Shown: piece after piece, positions 9,656 through 22,684 of the stretch
Numbering within the stretch: position 1 is the stretch's first letter
Layout: every line of letters starts with the position of its first letter
Assembly (NCBI RefSeq): GCF_020511115.1
Contig: NZ_JAJAVH010000008.1
Location: forward strand, 1 to 64,000
Direction: 5' to 3'
From: Luteimonas panaciterrae
Lineage (GTDB): Bacteria > Pseudomonadota > Gammaproteobacteria > Xanthomonadales > Xanthomonadaceae
DNA length: 64,000 bases
Notes under the pieces: model-generated
What the model saw: the letters and a program-made list of their open reading frames with translations, nothing else
What the model was told of the DNA's origin: nothing
The model's database searches: none
Program-made: the position numbers and the translations under genes

Positions 9656-11647
9656 ATGATCGAACGCTGGCAACGCGCCTGGCCCGCCCTGTTGATCGCG
9701 TCCGGGCCGGTGCTGACGATCGCGGCGATCGGGTCGCATCGGCTCTGGACCGCGCTGCCCTGGGAACGTTTCGGTCTGTCGCTGCTGCTGGCGCTGCTGA
9801 GCGGATTGCTGGCATGGCCGCTGTGCCGCATCACGCGCTGGCGGCTGGCGTCCGCGTTGTTCTGGATCTGGTTCGCGGCGTTGACGTACTTCGCCGGTCC
9901 GCTGGCGGTGCTTGCCGTCACGCTGATCGCCGCCGCTGCACTCGCGATCGGATTGCGCTTCGTCACGCAAACTGGAATCGCGCTCGCGGTGGGCCTCATG
10001 GCGATCGCCGGTGCAACGGGTTGGTTGTTGCTGTTGCCCGTCCACCATGCGTGGACGTGGTGGCCGCTGCTGCTGGCTATCGTCATCTGGCAGCGCGGAC
10101 CTCTGCTGCAATGTTTGCGCGGGATGCAAGACGGCTGGCGCGCGAGCGTGGACGCAGCACCGAAGTGGGCCGCGTGCGCCGTCACATTGCTGGGCCTGGC
10201 ATCCACGGCCTGCTGGCTGCCGACGATGCAGGCGGACGATCTCACCTATCACCTCGGCCTGCCGTATCACCTGCTCCATCACGCACGCTATGTGCCGATG
10301 CCCGAGCATCAGGTCTGGTCGTTCGCGCCGTGGGCGGGCGATGTGCTGCAAGGCGTGGCGATGGTTATGTCGCGCCAGGAAGCACGCGGCGCGTTGAATG
10401 CCTTGTGGATCGCCGTCACGGCGATGACGCTGTGGACCGCGACGACGCGCCTGTCGGCAAGCGCCCGCGCGCGTTGGGCCTGCATCGCCTTGTTCGCGAG
10501 CTTCCCGCCGCTGGTCTGGCTCGGGGCGGGCATGCAGACGGAACTTCCCGCGATGGCGGTGCTGATCGCGCTGGCCGCGCTGCTTCTGCCGGAGGCGCGA
10601 TCGACATCGGAAACCCGCATCTACGCGGCGGCGATCCTCATTGGCGGACTGGCAGCACTGAAATCCATGCATCTGTGGACCGCATTGCCATTGCTGGCAT
10701 ACGCAGCCTGGCAGCATCGCGCGCATGGGTCGTGGCGCCGGCTCGCGATCGCGGTCGTGATCGTGGTGCTGATCGGTGGATCGAGCTACTGGTTCGCCTG
10801 GCGGGACACCGGCAACCCCGTGCTGCCGCTGCTCAACTCGTATTTCGCGTCTCCCTATTTCCCTCTGCGCGACTTCGAGGATCCGCGCTGGCATGCCGGC
10901 GTCTCGCCATTGCTGCCGTGGAACATGACGGTCGATACCGACCGCTATCTCGAAGCCTGGGACGGCGGCATCGGATTCACGCTGCTCGCGCTCGCGGGCG
11001 CATGGGTGCTCGCGCTGCTGCGTCGCGATACGCGCGCATTCGCGATCGCCGCCGCCGCGACGGTCGTGCTGCCGCTGATTCCCTTGCAGTACGCACGCTA
11101 TGCGTTCCCCGGCATGGTGCTGCTGCTCGTCGTGGTGGTACCGCGTGGTGAAGCCCTTCCGGGGCGCGGCTTCGCGTGGATGATCGCCAGCCTCTGTCTG
11201 CTCAATCTGGCGTTCCAGGCCAACGCCGGCTGGACGCACCACTCTTCCGCCCTGAAACGAATCTTGCGTTCCGGCGGCGATGCTGCAACCGTATTGACGC
11301 ACTACGCTCCGGAACGCATGTTGATCGCCGCCATCCCCGCAGACGATTCATCGATCGTCCTCGCTACTGATCCCGCACGCGGCTATGTCGCCGAACTCGC
11401 CGGCCGTGGCCGCAACGTGTCCTTGCACGATCCCGCGCTCGATGCGGCGCGCGTCCCCGCCGAAACCGATCCCACCGGCCAAGGCTGGCGCGATCTTTTC
11501 GCATCGACACGTGCGGGCTGGATCATCGTGACACCCGCCGCCAGCCCCGCGTTGCGCAAGGCGATCACCGACACCGCCGCCACGCGGATCGAACGGATCG
11601 GCGATGCCGAACTGTGGCGGATGCCGCCCATGGCCAAGACTCCATGA
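9656..11647 (+). CDS. Polytopic GT-C-type glycosyltransferase-like membrane protein
   Basis: About 663 residues with many hydrophobic helices over the first 530 residues and a soluble C-terminal part. Between early helices is the acidic motif MQADDLTYHLGLP, which resembles the Asp-containing first periplasmic loop of GT-C enzymes of the PMT/ArnT/GT39 class that use polyprenyl-phosphate sugars. It starts at ATG 9656; TTG 9647 is an alternative and neither has a clear ribosome-binding site. Its stop overlaps the start of the next gene (ATGA), a GtrA-like protein, which fits a glycan-decoration pair. Donor and acceptor are unknown. Confidence 0.6.
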   Translation: MIERWQRAWPALLIASGPVLTIAAIGSHRLWTALPWERFGLSLLLALLSGLLAWPLCRITRWRLASALFWIWFAALTYFAGPLAVLAVTLIAAAALAIGLRFVTQTGIALAVGLMAIAGATGWLLLLPVHHAWTWWPLLLAIVIWQRGPLLQCLRGMQDGWRASVDAAPKWAACAVTLLGLASTACWLPTMQADDLTYHLGLPYHLLHHARYVPMPEHQVWSFAPWAGDVLQGVAMVMSRQEARGALNALWIAVTAMTLWTATTRLSASARARWACIALFASFPPLVWLGAGMQTELPAMAVLIALAALLLPEARSTSETRIYAAAILIGGLAALKSMHLWTALPLLAYAAWQHRAHGSWRRLAIAVVIVVLIGGSSYWFAWRDTGNPVLPLLNSYFASPYFPLRDFEDPRWHAGVSPLLPWNMTVDTDRYLEAWDGGIGFTLLALAGAWVLALLRRDTRAFAIAAAATVVLPLIPLQYARYAFPGMVLLLVVVVPRGEALPGRGFAWMIASLCLLNLAFQANAGWTHHSSALKRILRSGGDAATVLTHYAPERMLIAAIPADDSSIVLATDPARGYVAELAGRGRNVSLHDPALDAARVPAETDPTGQGWRDLFASTRAGWIIVTPAASPALRKAITDTAATRIERIGDAELWRMPPMAKTP

Positions 11648-12027
11648 GCCTCAAGCGGCAAGGCAGCTACTACCTGATCATCGGCGGCATCCAGTGGCTG
11701 CTCGACTGGGCCGTGATGGTGACGTTGACCCACTTCGGCGTCCCGATCGCACTCGCCAACATCGCCGGCCGTATTTGCGGTGCGCTGCTCGGCTACTGGC
11801 TCAACGGCCGCTTCACCTTCGCCGGCGAGGACACCACGCTCGGCCGCACCCAGCTGCAGCGCTTCGTGATGATGTGGCTATGCACGACAGCGGTGAGTAC
11901 CTGGGCGATGGGCACGATCGAAGGCCATCTCGGATTGCGCTGGGCGTGGCTGGCCAAACCGGGCGTCGAGGCGGCGCTCGCGCTGGTCGGCTTCCTGGTG
12001 TCGCGGCACTGGGTCTACAAACGCTGA
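11644..12027 (+). CDS. GtrA-like family membrane protein
   Basis: 127 residues with four predicted membrane helices and the family features near the first two: GGIQWLLDW, then NIAGRICGALLGYWLNGRFTF (split motif N..G...Y..NR..TF). GtrA-type proteins are proposed to flip undecaprenyl-phosphate-linked sugars across the inner membrane for glycosylation. The ATG overlaps the stop of the preceding GT-C gene by four bases, so translation is coupled, and the two probably serve one surface-glycan modification. Confidence 0.8.
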   Translation: MSLKRQGSYYLIIGGIQWLLDWAVMVTLTHFGVPIALANIAGRICGALLGYWLNGRFTFAGEDTTLGRTQLQRFVMMWLCTTAVSTWAMGTIEGHLGLRWAWLAKPGVEAALALVGFLVSRHWVYKR

Positions 12028-12055
12028 GGAATGCCAATCCATCGACATTCTGAAA

Positions 12056-12092
12056 CGCCGGGAGCTTCGAAATCATCGAAGGCTCCCGGCGC
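12056..12092. terminator. Bidirectional terminator-like hairpin
   Basis: A long stem pairs CGCCGGGAGC with GCTCCCGGCG and continues through TTCGA/TCGAA around a short AT loop. It lies between the convergent GtrA gene (plus) and the secreted protein gene (minus). The T tract is weak on both sides. Confidence 0.55.
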
Positions 12093-12103
12093 GTTGCTTC
12101 TGA

Positions 12104-12688
12104 TCAGAAGTTCTGGACGATCAACTCACCGTGATAGTCGTGGGCATCGTTGCCTTTGACTTGCAGCGTTTGTCCGAGACAGGCGCTGTCATAGGTATTG
12201 GCGAACATCACCACGTTGAAGTAGGCGTTCTGAACCAGCGGATCGCCCTGCTTGTGCTGATAGGCCGATGTTTGCGAGACCGAGTGATTGATCCCCTCGT
12301 CCTCTTCCAGCGGCAGGTTCGCTGGCGCGCTCGGCCTTTCCGGCAAATCCACCACGGCATAGCGGGTCACGAAGAAACCTTCGGTGCTGGTCGGGCTGTT
12401 CGCGCGCACGACGTAGTAACCGAGTCGAACCGTGCCCGCGCAGCGCTTGGTGAGCCCGACTTGAAAACTCGTGTTCACAAAGTTGGGCCGGTCGTAGATC
12501 AGATTGAGCGGCCCCACGCTGTAGATCACCCGCCGTTCCGGCGGCGTGGTCCATCCATAGCTGATCGGAATCTCCAGGTTTTTTTCGGCGACGGTTCTGT
12601 AGAGCCCGGGGAATCGGGGCTCGGCCTGTACGGAAGCTGCGCAAAGCGTCGCCAGCGCAACCAGAAATAGCTTCGACTTACTGAACAT
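12104..12688 (-). CDS. Secreted protein of unknown function
   Basis: 194 residues with a signal peptide, MFSKSKLFLVALATLCAASV followed by QA, and predicted cleavage after QA. I chose the ATG at 12688 because a GAGG sits six bases upstream; the ATG at 12700 has no ribosome-binding site. The mature part is beta-rich with two Cys residues (KRCAGT and DSACLG) that could form a disulfide. No family recognised. It lies alone between the GtrA gene (convergent) and the ATP synthase terminator. Confidence 0.6.
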   Translation of the reverse strand: MFSKSKLFLVALATLCAASVQAEPRFPGLYRTVAEKNLEIPISYGWTTPPERRVIYSVGPLNLIYDRPNFVNTSFQVGLTKRCAGTVRLGYYVVRANSPTSTEGFFVTRYAVVDLPERPSAPANLPLEEDEGINHSVSQTSAYQHKQGDPLVQNAYFNVVMFANTYDSACLGQTLQVKGNDAHDYHGELIVQNF

Positions 12689-13030
12689 GATGGGCCTCAT
12701 TGAATGGAATCAGGCCGTCGCGCCAGCACGACGGCATCGGTAATTCCTGCGTGGCCCCCTGTCTTACTCGCCCGTGCGCGGGAAACGAGAATGAAGCACC
12801 TGAAATCGGCAAAACCACTCCGCTTCTGGCTGCCGGCGTCCCCATCCCCGTGATGCGGATTTTCACCTTTTGCGAACGATCGCAACGCTTAACGCACGTG
12901 ACGCTGATTGCAAATCAATCATTCTCACGCTCTTCACAATCCTGACCATCGTTGTGATGCGCGTATCGACTTGGAATCCTTCATGTCACGGCGATGACGT
13001 TCGAATCTTGAATACGGGAGCTGAAAAAGA
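12689..13030. other. Intergenic stretch without a convincing gene
   Basis: About 340 bp between the secreted-protein start and the terminator of the ATP synthase operon. It must contain the minus-strand promoter of the secreted-protein gene. No ORF here has a ribosome-binding site and plausible composition. AATCATTCTC at about 12917 looks like half of a Fur box, but the other half does not match. Confidence 0.5.
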
Positions 13031-13058
13031 AAAACGCCGGCGGGCGCCGGCGTTTTTT
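13031..13058 (-). terminator. Intrinsic terminator of the ATP synthase operon
   Basis: A GC-rich hairpin (AACGCCGGC / GCCGGCGTT) flanked by A and T runs on both sides lies about 20 bp after the atpC stop. Read on the minus strand it ends in TTTTTC, as expected for rho-independent termination of atpIBEFHAGDC. It could work in both directions. Confidence 0.85.
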
Positions 13059-13076
13059 CTTCGAAGATGCGAAACG

Positions 13077-13499
13077 TCAGTGCTTCATGTTCTTGCGCAG
13101 GCGCTCCAGCGCCTGCAGCTGCGCCAAGCTCATGGCCAACTGCTGTTCGGCCTCTTCCACGCTCATCTTCGGATCCTTCTGCGCCAGCACGCGCTCGGCT
13201 TCTTCCATGGCTGCGCGCACGGCGGCTTCATCGATGTCCTGCGCGCGCACGGCGGTGTCGGCGAGGATCGTCACCAGCTGCGGCTGCACCTCGAGGATGC
13301 CGCCGGAGATGGCGAAGTCGATGGTGGTGCCGCCCGGCTGCGTCACGATCACCTTGCCCGGCTTCAGGCGCGTGATCAGCGGCGCGTGACGCGGCGCGAT
13401 GCCGAGCTCGCCCATTTCGCCGGTGGCGACGATCATTTCCGCCTCGCCGTGGAAGATTTCATGTTCGGCGCTGACGATGTCACAACGGATGGTGGACAT
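13077..13499 (-). CDS. atpC: F1F0 ATP synthase subunit epsilon
   Basis: 140 residues, usual length. The N-terminal beta-sandwich begins [19 protein letters not shown] and includes [19 protein letters not shown], the family signature. The C-terminal helical hairpin is Ala/Glu/Lys-rich. Epsilon joins the central stalk with gamma and regulates hydrolysis. Last gene of the operon, 41 bp after atpD and just before the terminator. Confidence 0.95.
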   Translation of the reverse strand: MSTIRCDIVSAEHEIFHGEAEMIVATGEMGELGIAPRHAPLITRLKPGKVIVTQPGGTTIDFAISGGILEVQPQLVTILADTAVRAQDIDEAAVRAAMEEAERVLAQKDPKMSVEEAEQQLAMSLAQLQALERLRKNMKH

Positions 13500-13540
13500 G
13501 TTTCCTCGCTTGATCCGAGCCTGGTTTGGAAGCTAGCCGC

Positions 13541-15034
<1,494 letters not shown>

Positions 15035-15157
15035 TCAGGGATGACCACAATGTATTCGGGTGTTTGGCAAAATCACTTCGTGGTGCGTGTAGCTTTGCCA
15101 AACATCCGGGTGATGTCCCCGCCCGCTTGCGGCGGGCGAGGACCGGAAATCACGCGA

Positions 15158-15541
15158 TTACTCGCACTTCAGCATCGCCGCCGTCTGCGAGAACTGGTCG
15201 TTCGCGCTCTTGCAGACCGAACCCAGCTGGCTCTTGTCGGCCATCTGGTTCCACTGCGTTTCGGCCTGGGCGATCGCCTGGTCGAACGCCTGCACGGCGG
15301 CCGGGTTGCCGGCCTTGGTGAAGCAGGCCTTGGCGCGGGCGAGGTAGTCCTGGCATTCCTTCGGCAGGCTCGCACCGACAGCGGCAGGCGCGGGAGCGGC
15401 AGCAGGCTCGGTGGTGCTGGCGGCAGGCGCGGCGGCCGTATCGGCAGCCGGAGTGGCGGCGGCATCAGCGGCAGGCGCTTCTTCCTTTTTGCATGCGGCG
15501 AGAGCGGCGCAGAGCGCGATCGCGATCACAAGCTTGTTCAT
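15158..15541 (-). CDS. Small lipoprotein encoded inside the ATP synthase operon
   Basis: 127 residues. A signal peptide ends in the lipobox LAAC with Cys17 as the lipidation site. An Ala/Pro/Thr-rich linker (about 20-65) follows, then a helical domain of about 60 residues with four Cys (KECQDY, AKACF, GSVCK, LKCE) that could pair in the periplasm. It resembles the small helical Cys-pair secreted proteins of the DUF5339 type, only tentatively. It lies between atpG (113 bp upstream) and atpD (180 bp downstream) in the same orientation, an unexpected position for a non-ATPase gene. Function unknown; reads as a real gene with a good signal and ordinary codon use. Confidence 0.75.
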   Translation of the reverse strand: MNKLVIAIALCAALAACKKEEAPAADAAATPAADTAAAPAASTTEPAAAPAPAAVGASLPKECQDYLARAKACFTKAGNPAAVQAFDQAIAQAETQWNQMADKSQLGSVCKSANDQFSQTAAMLKCE

Positions 15542-15654
15542 GGTGTTCTCTCCTTAGTTCTTTGGGATGTCGCTGCGGGGTGGAACCAGTGCGCAAGGCA
15601 TCGAACGCTCAACCACTGATCCGTCGCTTGCGCGTGCGACAGTCCAGCCAAACA

Positions 15655-16518
15655 TCAAACCGCGGCGGCGCCGCCGACGATCTCGGAAATCTCCTGCGTG
15701 ATCGCCGCCTGACGAGCCTTGTTGTAGACCAGGTTCAGCGTGCCGATCAGCTTGGTGGCGTTGTCGCTGGCGGCCTTCATGGCCACCATGCGTGCCGCGT
15801 GCTCGGAAGCGACGTTCTCCATCACCGCCTGGTACACCAGCGACTCGACGTAGCGCGTGAGCACGTGCTCGAGCACGGTCTGCGCGTCCGGTTCGTAGAT
15901 GTAATCCCAGTCGTGGTGGGCGATCTGCGTGTCCGAGGCCGGCAACGGCAGCAGCTGATCGAACGCCGCGCGCTGCGTCATCGTATTGACGAAGTCGTTG
16001 TAGCTCAGGAACACCTTGTCGATCTTGCCGGAGCTGTAGGCATCCAGCATCACCTTGATCACGCCGACCAGTTGCTCGACGTGCGGCGTGTCGCCCAGGT
16101 GCGTCACCGTCGCCAGCATGTTGACCTTGATGCGGCGGAAGAACACCGACGCCTTCTGGCCGATCGTGACCACGTCGACCTCGACGCCCTGCTCCTGCCA
16201 CTTGCGGAACTCGAGCAGCAACTTGCGGAACAGGTTGTTGTTGAGGCCGCCGGCGAGGCCGCGATCGGAGGAGACGATGATGTAGCCGACGCGCTTGATC
16301 TCCTTGCGCTCGACCAGATACGGATGCTGGAACTCGGAATTGGCCTGCGCCAGATGCCCGATCACCTGCTTCATGGCGCGCGCATACGGGCGCGAGGCCT
16401 TCATGCGGTCCTGCGCCTTGCGGATCTTGGAGGCCGAGACCATTTCCAGCGCGCGCGTCACCTTGCGGGTGTTCTGCACGCTCTTGATCTTGGTTTTGAT
16501 TTCTCTGCCGCCTGCCAT
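15655..16518 (-). CDS. atpG: F1F0 ATP synthase subunit gamma
   Basis: 287 residues, the usual length. The N-terminal helix begins [20 protein letters not shown] and the C-terminal helix has [21 protein letters not shown], the two coiled-coil helices that form the rotor shaft. [10 protein letters not shown] is the conserved central motif. It follows atpA after 94 bp and is followed by the inserted lipoprotein gene. Confidence 0.96.
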   Translation of the reverse strand: MAGGREIKTKIKSVQNTRKVTRALEMVSASKIRKAQDRMKASRPYARAMKQVIGHLAQANSEFQHPYLVERKEIKRVGYIIVSSDRGLAGGLNNNLFRKLLLEFRKWQEQGVEVDVVTIGQKASVFFRRIKVNMLATVTHLGDTPHVEQLVGVIKVMLDAYSSGKIDKVFLSYNDFVNTMTQRAAFDQLLPLPASDTQIAHHDWDYIYEPDAQTVLEHVLTRYVESLVYQAVMENVASEHAARMVAMKAASDNATKLIGTLNLVYNKARQAAITQEISEIVGGAAAV

Positions 16519-16612
16519 CTTTCGCTCGCTATTCGATCATCGTGATGCGGGTTGCGGCCCGCGCTTCGCAAGGACGGGCAGTTGCCCGTCCCGCGCAATC
16601 ACCAGAACACAA

Positions 16613-18163
<1,551 letters not shown>

Positions 18164-18214
18164 GGGTGTTTCCCTATGTGCCGGCGTCGCCGCCGGCTAT
18201 CTAGATGAATTCTG

Positions 18215-18742
18215 TCAGTTGGTCAGCGCGGACTGCAGTCGCGAGAGCTTGCCGCGCAGCGAACCGTCGATGACCACGTCGCCTGCGTCGATCAGCGCGC
18301 CGCCGATCAGCGATTCGTCGATCGCCGTCTCGACTTCGACCTCGCGGCCGAAGCGCTTCTTCAGCGCGGCCTTGATGGTGTCGAGTTCGCCGGCCGGCAG
18401 CGTCGTGGCCGAAGTGATCCTGGCCTTGACGATGCGCTCGGCTTCCGCGCGCAGCTCCTCGAACAGGCCGGCGATTTCCGGCAGCAGCGCGAGGCGACGG
18501 TTGTCGAACAGCAGGGCGAGGAAGCTGCCGAAGGTCTCGGAAGCACCGTCGGGCGACAACAGCGTCACCGCGTCGGCATTGGTCAGCTTCGGATTGCCGA
18601 GCAGCGCCGAGATTTGCGGATCAGCGGCGACGCGCGCGGCGAAGCCGAGCGCGTTCGACCAGTCGGCGTACTTGCCACCGTCCCGCGCGAGCGAGAAGGC
18701 GGCGCGGGCGTACGGACGAGCGAGCGTGAGGGCCTGGCTCAT
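18215..18742 (-). CDS. atpH: F1F0 ATP synthase subunit delta
   Basis: 175 residues, typical OSCP/delta length. The N-terminal helical bundle begins SQALTLARPYARAAFSLA. The C-terminal part contains DESLIGGALIDAGDVVIDGSLRGKL, the conserved delta signature. It joins the peripheral stalk (subunit b) to the F1 head. It begins four bases after atpF ends. Confidence 0.95.
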   Translation of the reverse strand: MSQALTLARPYARAAFSLARDGGKYADWSNALGFAARVAADPQISALLGNPKLTNADAVTLLSPDGASETFGSFLALLFDNRRLALLPEIAGLFEELRAEAERIVKARITSATTLPAGELDTIKAALKKRFGREVEVETAIDESLIGGALIDAGDVVIDGSLRGKLSRLQSALTN

Positions 18743-18745
18743 CGA

Positions 18746-19216
18746 TCAGATCTCTGCGGCCAGTTCGTCGAGCAGCGCCTTGTGGGCGTTGGCGTCGATC
18801 TCGCGACGCAGCAGCTTCTCGGCACCGGTGACGGCCAGCGACGACACCTGCTTGCGCAGATCCTCGCGGGCACGGTTGGTGCTCGCCACGATCTCGCTCT
18901 CGGCCAGCGCCTTCTGGCGCGCGCCTTCGGCGATCGCTTCGTTCTTGGCCGCGTCGATGATCTGATTGGCGCGCTGATGCGCCTGCTCGATGATCTCGTT
19001 GGCCTTGGCGCGGGCCGCCTTCAGTTCCTCGTTGACCTTCTCTTCCGCCTGCGCCAGCGCTTTCTGGCTGTTGTCGGCGGCCGCGAGGCCTTCGGCGATT
19101 TTCTGCTGGCGCTCTTCGATGGCCCCGATGATGTGAGGCCAACCGAACTTCATCACCATCCACGCCACCGCGAAGAACGCGAGGCCCTGGACGACGAATG
19201 TCAGATTGATATCCAT
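18746..19216 (-). CDS. atpF: F1F0 ATP synthase subunit b
   Basis: 156 residues: one N-terminal membrane helix (about 5-25), then a long charged helix rich in Ala, Glu, Lys and Gln that dimerises as the peripheral stalk. I took the start at ATG 19216 ([15 protein letters not shown]), which matches the family; the longer frame upstream has no support. One b gene only, as expected outside photosynthetic and alpha-proteobacterial lineages. Confidence 0.94.
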   Translation of the reverse strand: MDINLTFVVQGLAFFAVAWMVMKFGWPHIIGAIEERQQKIAEGLAAADNSQKALAQAEEKVNEELKAARAKANEIIEQAHQRANQIIDAAKNEAIAEGARQKALAESEIVASTNRAREDLRKQVSSLAVTGAEKLLRREIDANAHKALLDELAAEI

Positions 19217-19291
19217 TGCGTGCTCCTGGCGCCGACGGCCCGATGCCATCGGCGATTGCCTGACCGCCGGCTGTGACGCCGGCGTCCCCGA

Positions 19292-19585
<294 letters not shown>

Positions 19586-19635
19586 CTAGATGAAAAAAAC
19601 GAGTGAGTGGAAGTTGAAACTTTTTTCTGGAGAGC

Positions 19636-19652
19636 CCGGCCATGGAGGCCGG
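19636..19652. repeat. CCGGCC palindrome between atpB and atpE
   Basis: CCGGCC / GGCCGG with a 5-base loop, the same family as those at 15009 and 48644. It lies in the 100-bp atpB-atpE spacer beside a run of T and A; in the mRNA it could act as a processing or stability hairpin ahead of the highly expressed atpE. Confidence 0.45.
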
Positions 19653-19667
19653 ACTCCCGGATGATCG

Positions 19668-20579
<912 letters not shown>

Positions 20580-21014
20580 TTAACCCTTCCGGTTTCGATT
20601 ACGCCCCGACGCCGGGGCATTCAACGCAAACAAATACGCCAGCAGTCCGATCACCAACCCCGCCAGCAAGGGCAGCGGCGGCAGCCGCCAGATCGCGAAA
20701 GCGGCGAGGAACGCCACGAACACGACCCCCCATTTGGCCATCGCCCCCAGCAGCAACCTGCCGAACGCGACCCGGGCCGGAACGATGCCGCCCAGCGCCA
20801 TGCAGGCCGCCAGGGCATTGCCCAACGCCACCGCCAGCCCCCCGATCCCCGCCGCCAGCGCGGCACGCGGCCCCAGCAGGAGGAAGCCCAGGGCCACCAG
20901 ACCGGAGGTCAGTGCCTGGACGGCCGCCGCGCGCAGTGCGGTTCGGCGTCCCGCGGCGATGGGATCGTGCACGCGAGTCACCTGTTCGGCTTGCGGGGCT
21001 GCCTGTCGGAGCAT
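20580..21014 (-). CDS. atpI: ATP synthase assembly protein I
   Basis: 144 residues with four hydrophobic segments between about 30 and 130, ending in a short basic tail (GRNRNRKG). It lies at the head of the atp operon directly upstream of atpB, the normal place of atpI, and matches that family in size and topology, although atpI proteins vary greatly in sequence. AtpI assists assembly of the c ring. Confidence 0.8.
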   Translation of the reverse strand: MLRQAAPQAEQVTRVHDPIAAGRRTALRAAAVQALTSGLVALGFLLLGPRAALAAGIGGLAVALGNALAACMALGGIVPARVAFGRLLLGAMAKWGVVFVAFLAAFAIWRLPPLPLLAGLVIGLLAYLFALNAPASGRNRNRKG

Positions 21015-21085
21015 GCTGGCGGGACCGGCCGTAAAGACCCGGAAGGCGATAAATCCGGCTCAAACCGGTCCTGCGAAGCCGTAAA

Positions 21086-21115
21086 AGTATAGCAGCCGCT
21101 CATTTTCAGCGGCAA
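21086..21115 (-). promoter_or_regulatory. Sigma-70-type promoter of the ATP synthase operon
   Basis: On the minus strand, TTGCCG (21110-21115) and TATACT (21086-21091) are separated by 18 bp, a good match to -35 and -10 elements. The start point would be near 21079, about 65 bp upstream of the atpI ATG. Confidence 0.6.
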
Positions 21116-21238
21116 CTGCGGGAAGGCCTGCTCCAGGCGTCCTGGGGGCGCTTGCAGGGCCCTGGACGCCCGACTGGAGGCGATCCGGCAGGGGTTTTGG
21201 ACGCCGCGACGTTGCGGCGAAGGCAGTCCCGCTTGGGA

Positions 21239-21258
21239 TTTCCGGAAATTTCCGGAAA
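21239..21258. repeat. Tandem palindrome TTTCCGGAAA x2
   Basis: Two directly abutting copies of the 10-bp palindrome TTTCCGGAAA lie about 125 bp upstream of the predicted atp promoter -35. The arrangement looks like a double operator, but no regulator can be assigned. Confidence 0.4.
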
Positions 21259-21343
21259 CGGGAACCTTTCCTGTTTCCACCGGTCAGTTCATGCCGAGGC
21301 CTGCTTCCCCGCTTCCTCGTCGAATCTGCCAGCAGGTCCCCCC

Positions 21344-21380
21344 GAAGCCCCGGTGCTCTCTGCCGGGGCTTCTTCTTTTC
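21344..21380 (+). terminator. Orphan intrinsic terminator
   Basis: A 10-bp perfect stem GAAGCCCCGG / CCGGGGCTTC (21344-21353, 21363-21372) with a 9-base loop is followed by TTCTTTTCC on the plus strand. No plus-strand gene lies upstream; the preceding gene, atpI, is on the minus strand and starts at 21014. It may end a short plus-strand RNA transcribed from about 21120-21240. Confidence 0.55.
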
Positions 21381-21810
21381 CATACCACTATCGATCTTCG
21401 GACGCTCATCAGGGCGACCGATGATCTTTAGACATGGCCCGACGAAACTGCCTACGATCTCGTTCGCCATCGGATCTTCGCGACATCCATGCGCGATATC
21501 GCAATGCACGGCGATCGCATCGCGCTCTTGATCGACCGGCAATCACCGGCCGCATGCATCGAGCGTCGTACACATACAGAAATGTGCAGCACGTCACTCG
21601 ATGCGCGTCATTCGAATCGCCTCATCAATACGAAATACTTGCGATGCACATCGATCGGGATCACATATCGCCATTCGGCACAAGTGCATGCGATATGCGG
21701 TGGTTCAGTCTGCACGCGTATGTTTCACGCAGAGTGAACCTTCGCCTTGCGATTAATTGCACTCGGCAATTCACGAAGAAATTGCATCCCCCACGTTCCG
21801 GAGCAACTCT
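21381..21810. other. Intergenic region upstream of an outer-membrane protein gene
   Basis: About 430 bp of noticeably lower GC than the coding DNA around it, with several AT-rich stretches (CATCAATACGAAATAC, GATTAATTGCACTC). It must carry the promoter for the gene at 21811. No ORF in it has a credible start and composition. Confidence 0.5.
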
Positions 21811-22635
21811 GTGAGCCATTCCCTCAAAATCATTCCGCTTGTGGTCGCCGTTGCCGGCGCGACCTCCGCCTGGAGCGCGCACGCGCAGGAAGAAGATGCC
21901 GACCGCTTCACGCTGCGACTCGGCGCGATGCAGGCCGAAGCCGAAAGCCAGTTCAAGGGCACCGTCAACTTCGGCGGCGACACCTATCGCTACACCGGCG
22001 ATCGTCTCGATCTCGGCGATGAAACCGTGCCGCGCGTGGAAGGCGTCTTCCGCATGTTCGATCGCAATCGCCTGCTGTTCAACTATTTCAAATACGACAA
22101 GGACAAGCGCCATACGCTGGGCGAACCCATCGTGCTTGGCGACACCACCATTCCCGCGGGCAGCTTCGCCAAGACCAAGACCGAGTTCGATCTGGCCAGC
22201 CTGGTCTACGACTACGCCATCGTCGAAACACCGACGACGAGCTTCGGCCTGCAGCTCGGTGCCGAATGGGTGCGTCTGAAGGTGCGCGTGAATGCTGAAA
22301 CCGCCGGCGGCGCCAACAGCTTCGATGGCAAGGAAAGCAAGGACGGTTACGCACCCGTGGTCGGCCTGCGCTTCTCCGCCAACACCGCGGACAGAAAGTG
22401 GGGCTTCACGGTGCAGGGCCAGTATCTCGACGCCGACTGGGGCAACTTCGACGACTACAGCGGCGACATCACGCGCGCCAACGCCCTGGTCGAATACCGC
22501 TTCACGCCGCACTTCGGCCTGTACGCGGGCTACGACTGGTTCAAGCTCGACGTCAACCGCCACTACGGCGACGGCACCATCGGTCTGGATCAGCGTTTCA
22601 AGGGACCGATCGCTGGCATCACGCTGGCGTTCTGA
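21811..22635 (+). CDS. Outer-membrane beta-barrel protein
   Basis: 274 residues from a GTG start preceded by GGAG at seven bases. The signal peptide VSHSLKIIPLVVAVAGATSA continues to AHAQ with cleavage near residue 26. The mature chain alternates hydrophobic and polar residues with many aromatic girdle residues and ends in Phe (GITLAF), as barrel proteins do. Length suggests eight to twelve strands. Function (porin, adhesin or structural) is unknown. Confidence 0.7.
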   Translation: MSHSLKIIPLVVAVAGATSAWSAHAQEEDADRFTLRLGAMQAEAESQFKGTVNFGGDTYRYTGDRLDLGDETVPRVEGVFRMFDRNRLLFNYFKYDKDKRHTLGEPIVLGDTTIPAGSFAKTKTEFDLASLVYDYAIVETPTTSFGLQLGAEWVRLKVRVNAETAGGANSFDGKESKDGYAPVVGLRFSANTADRKWGFTVQGQYLDADWGNFDDYSGDITRANALVEYRFTPHFGLYAGYDWFKLDVNRHYGDGTIGLDQRFKGPIAGITLAF

Positions 22636-22684
22636 ACCTGTTGATCAGCACTGTCGCCCCGGATCCCAATCCAGGCGGCAGCAT

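Noticed and set aside
12910-12935. A Fur-box-like stretch in front of the secreted-protein gene
   Set aside because: Only the right half (AATCATTCTC) fits the 19-bp consensus; the left half matches poorly.
13043-13060. A CRISPR or phage-type repeat in the atp terminator region
   Set aside because: It is a single GC-rich hairpin flanked by A and T runs, fully explained as a terminator.
21434-21814. An open frame of 126 codons upstream of the outer-membrane protein gene
   Set aside because: Unusual Arg/His/Ser composition, no ribosome-binding site, and it runs through the true start region of the next gene.
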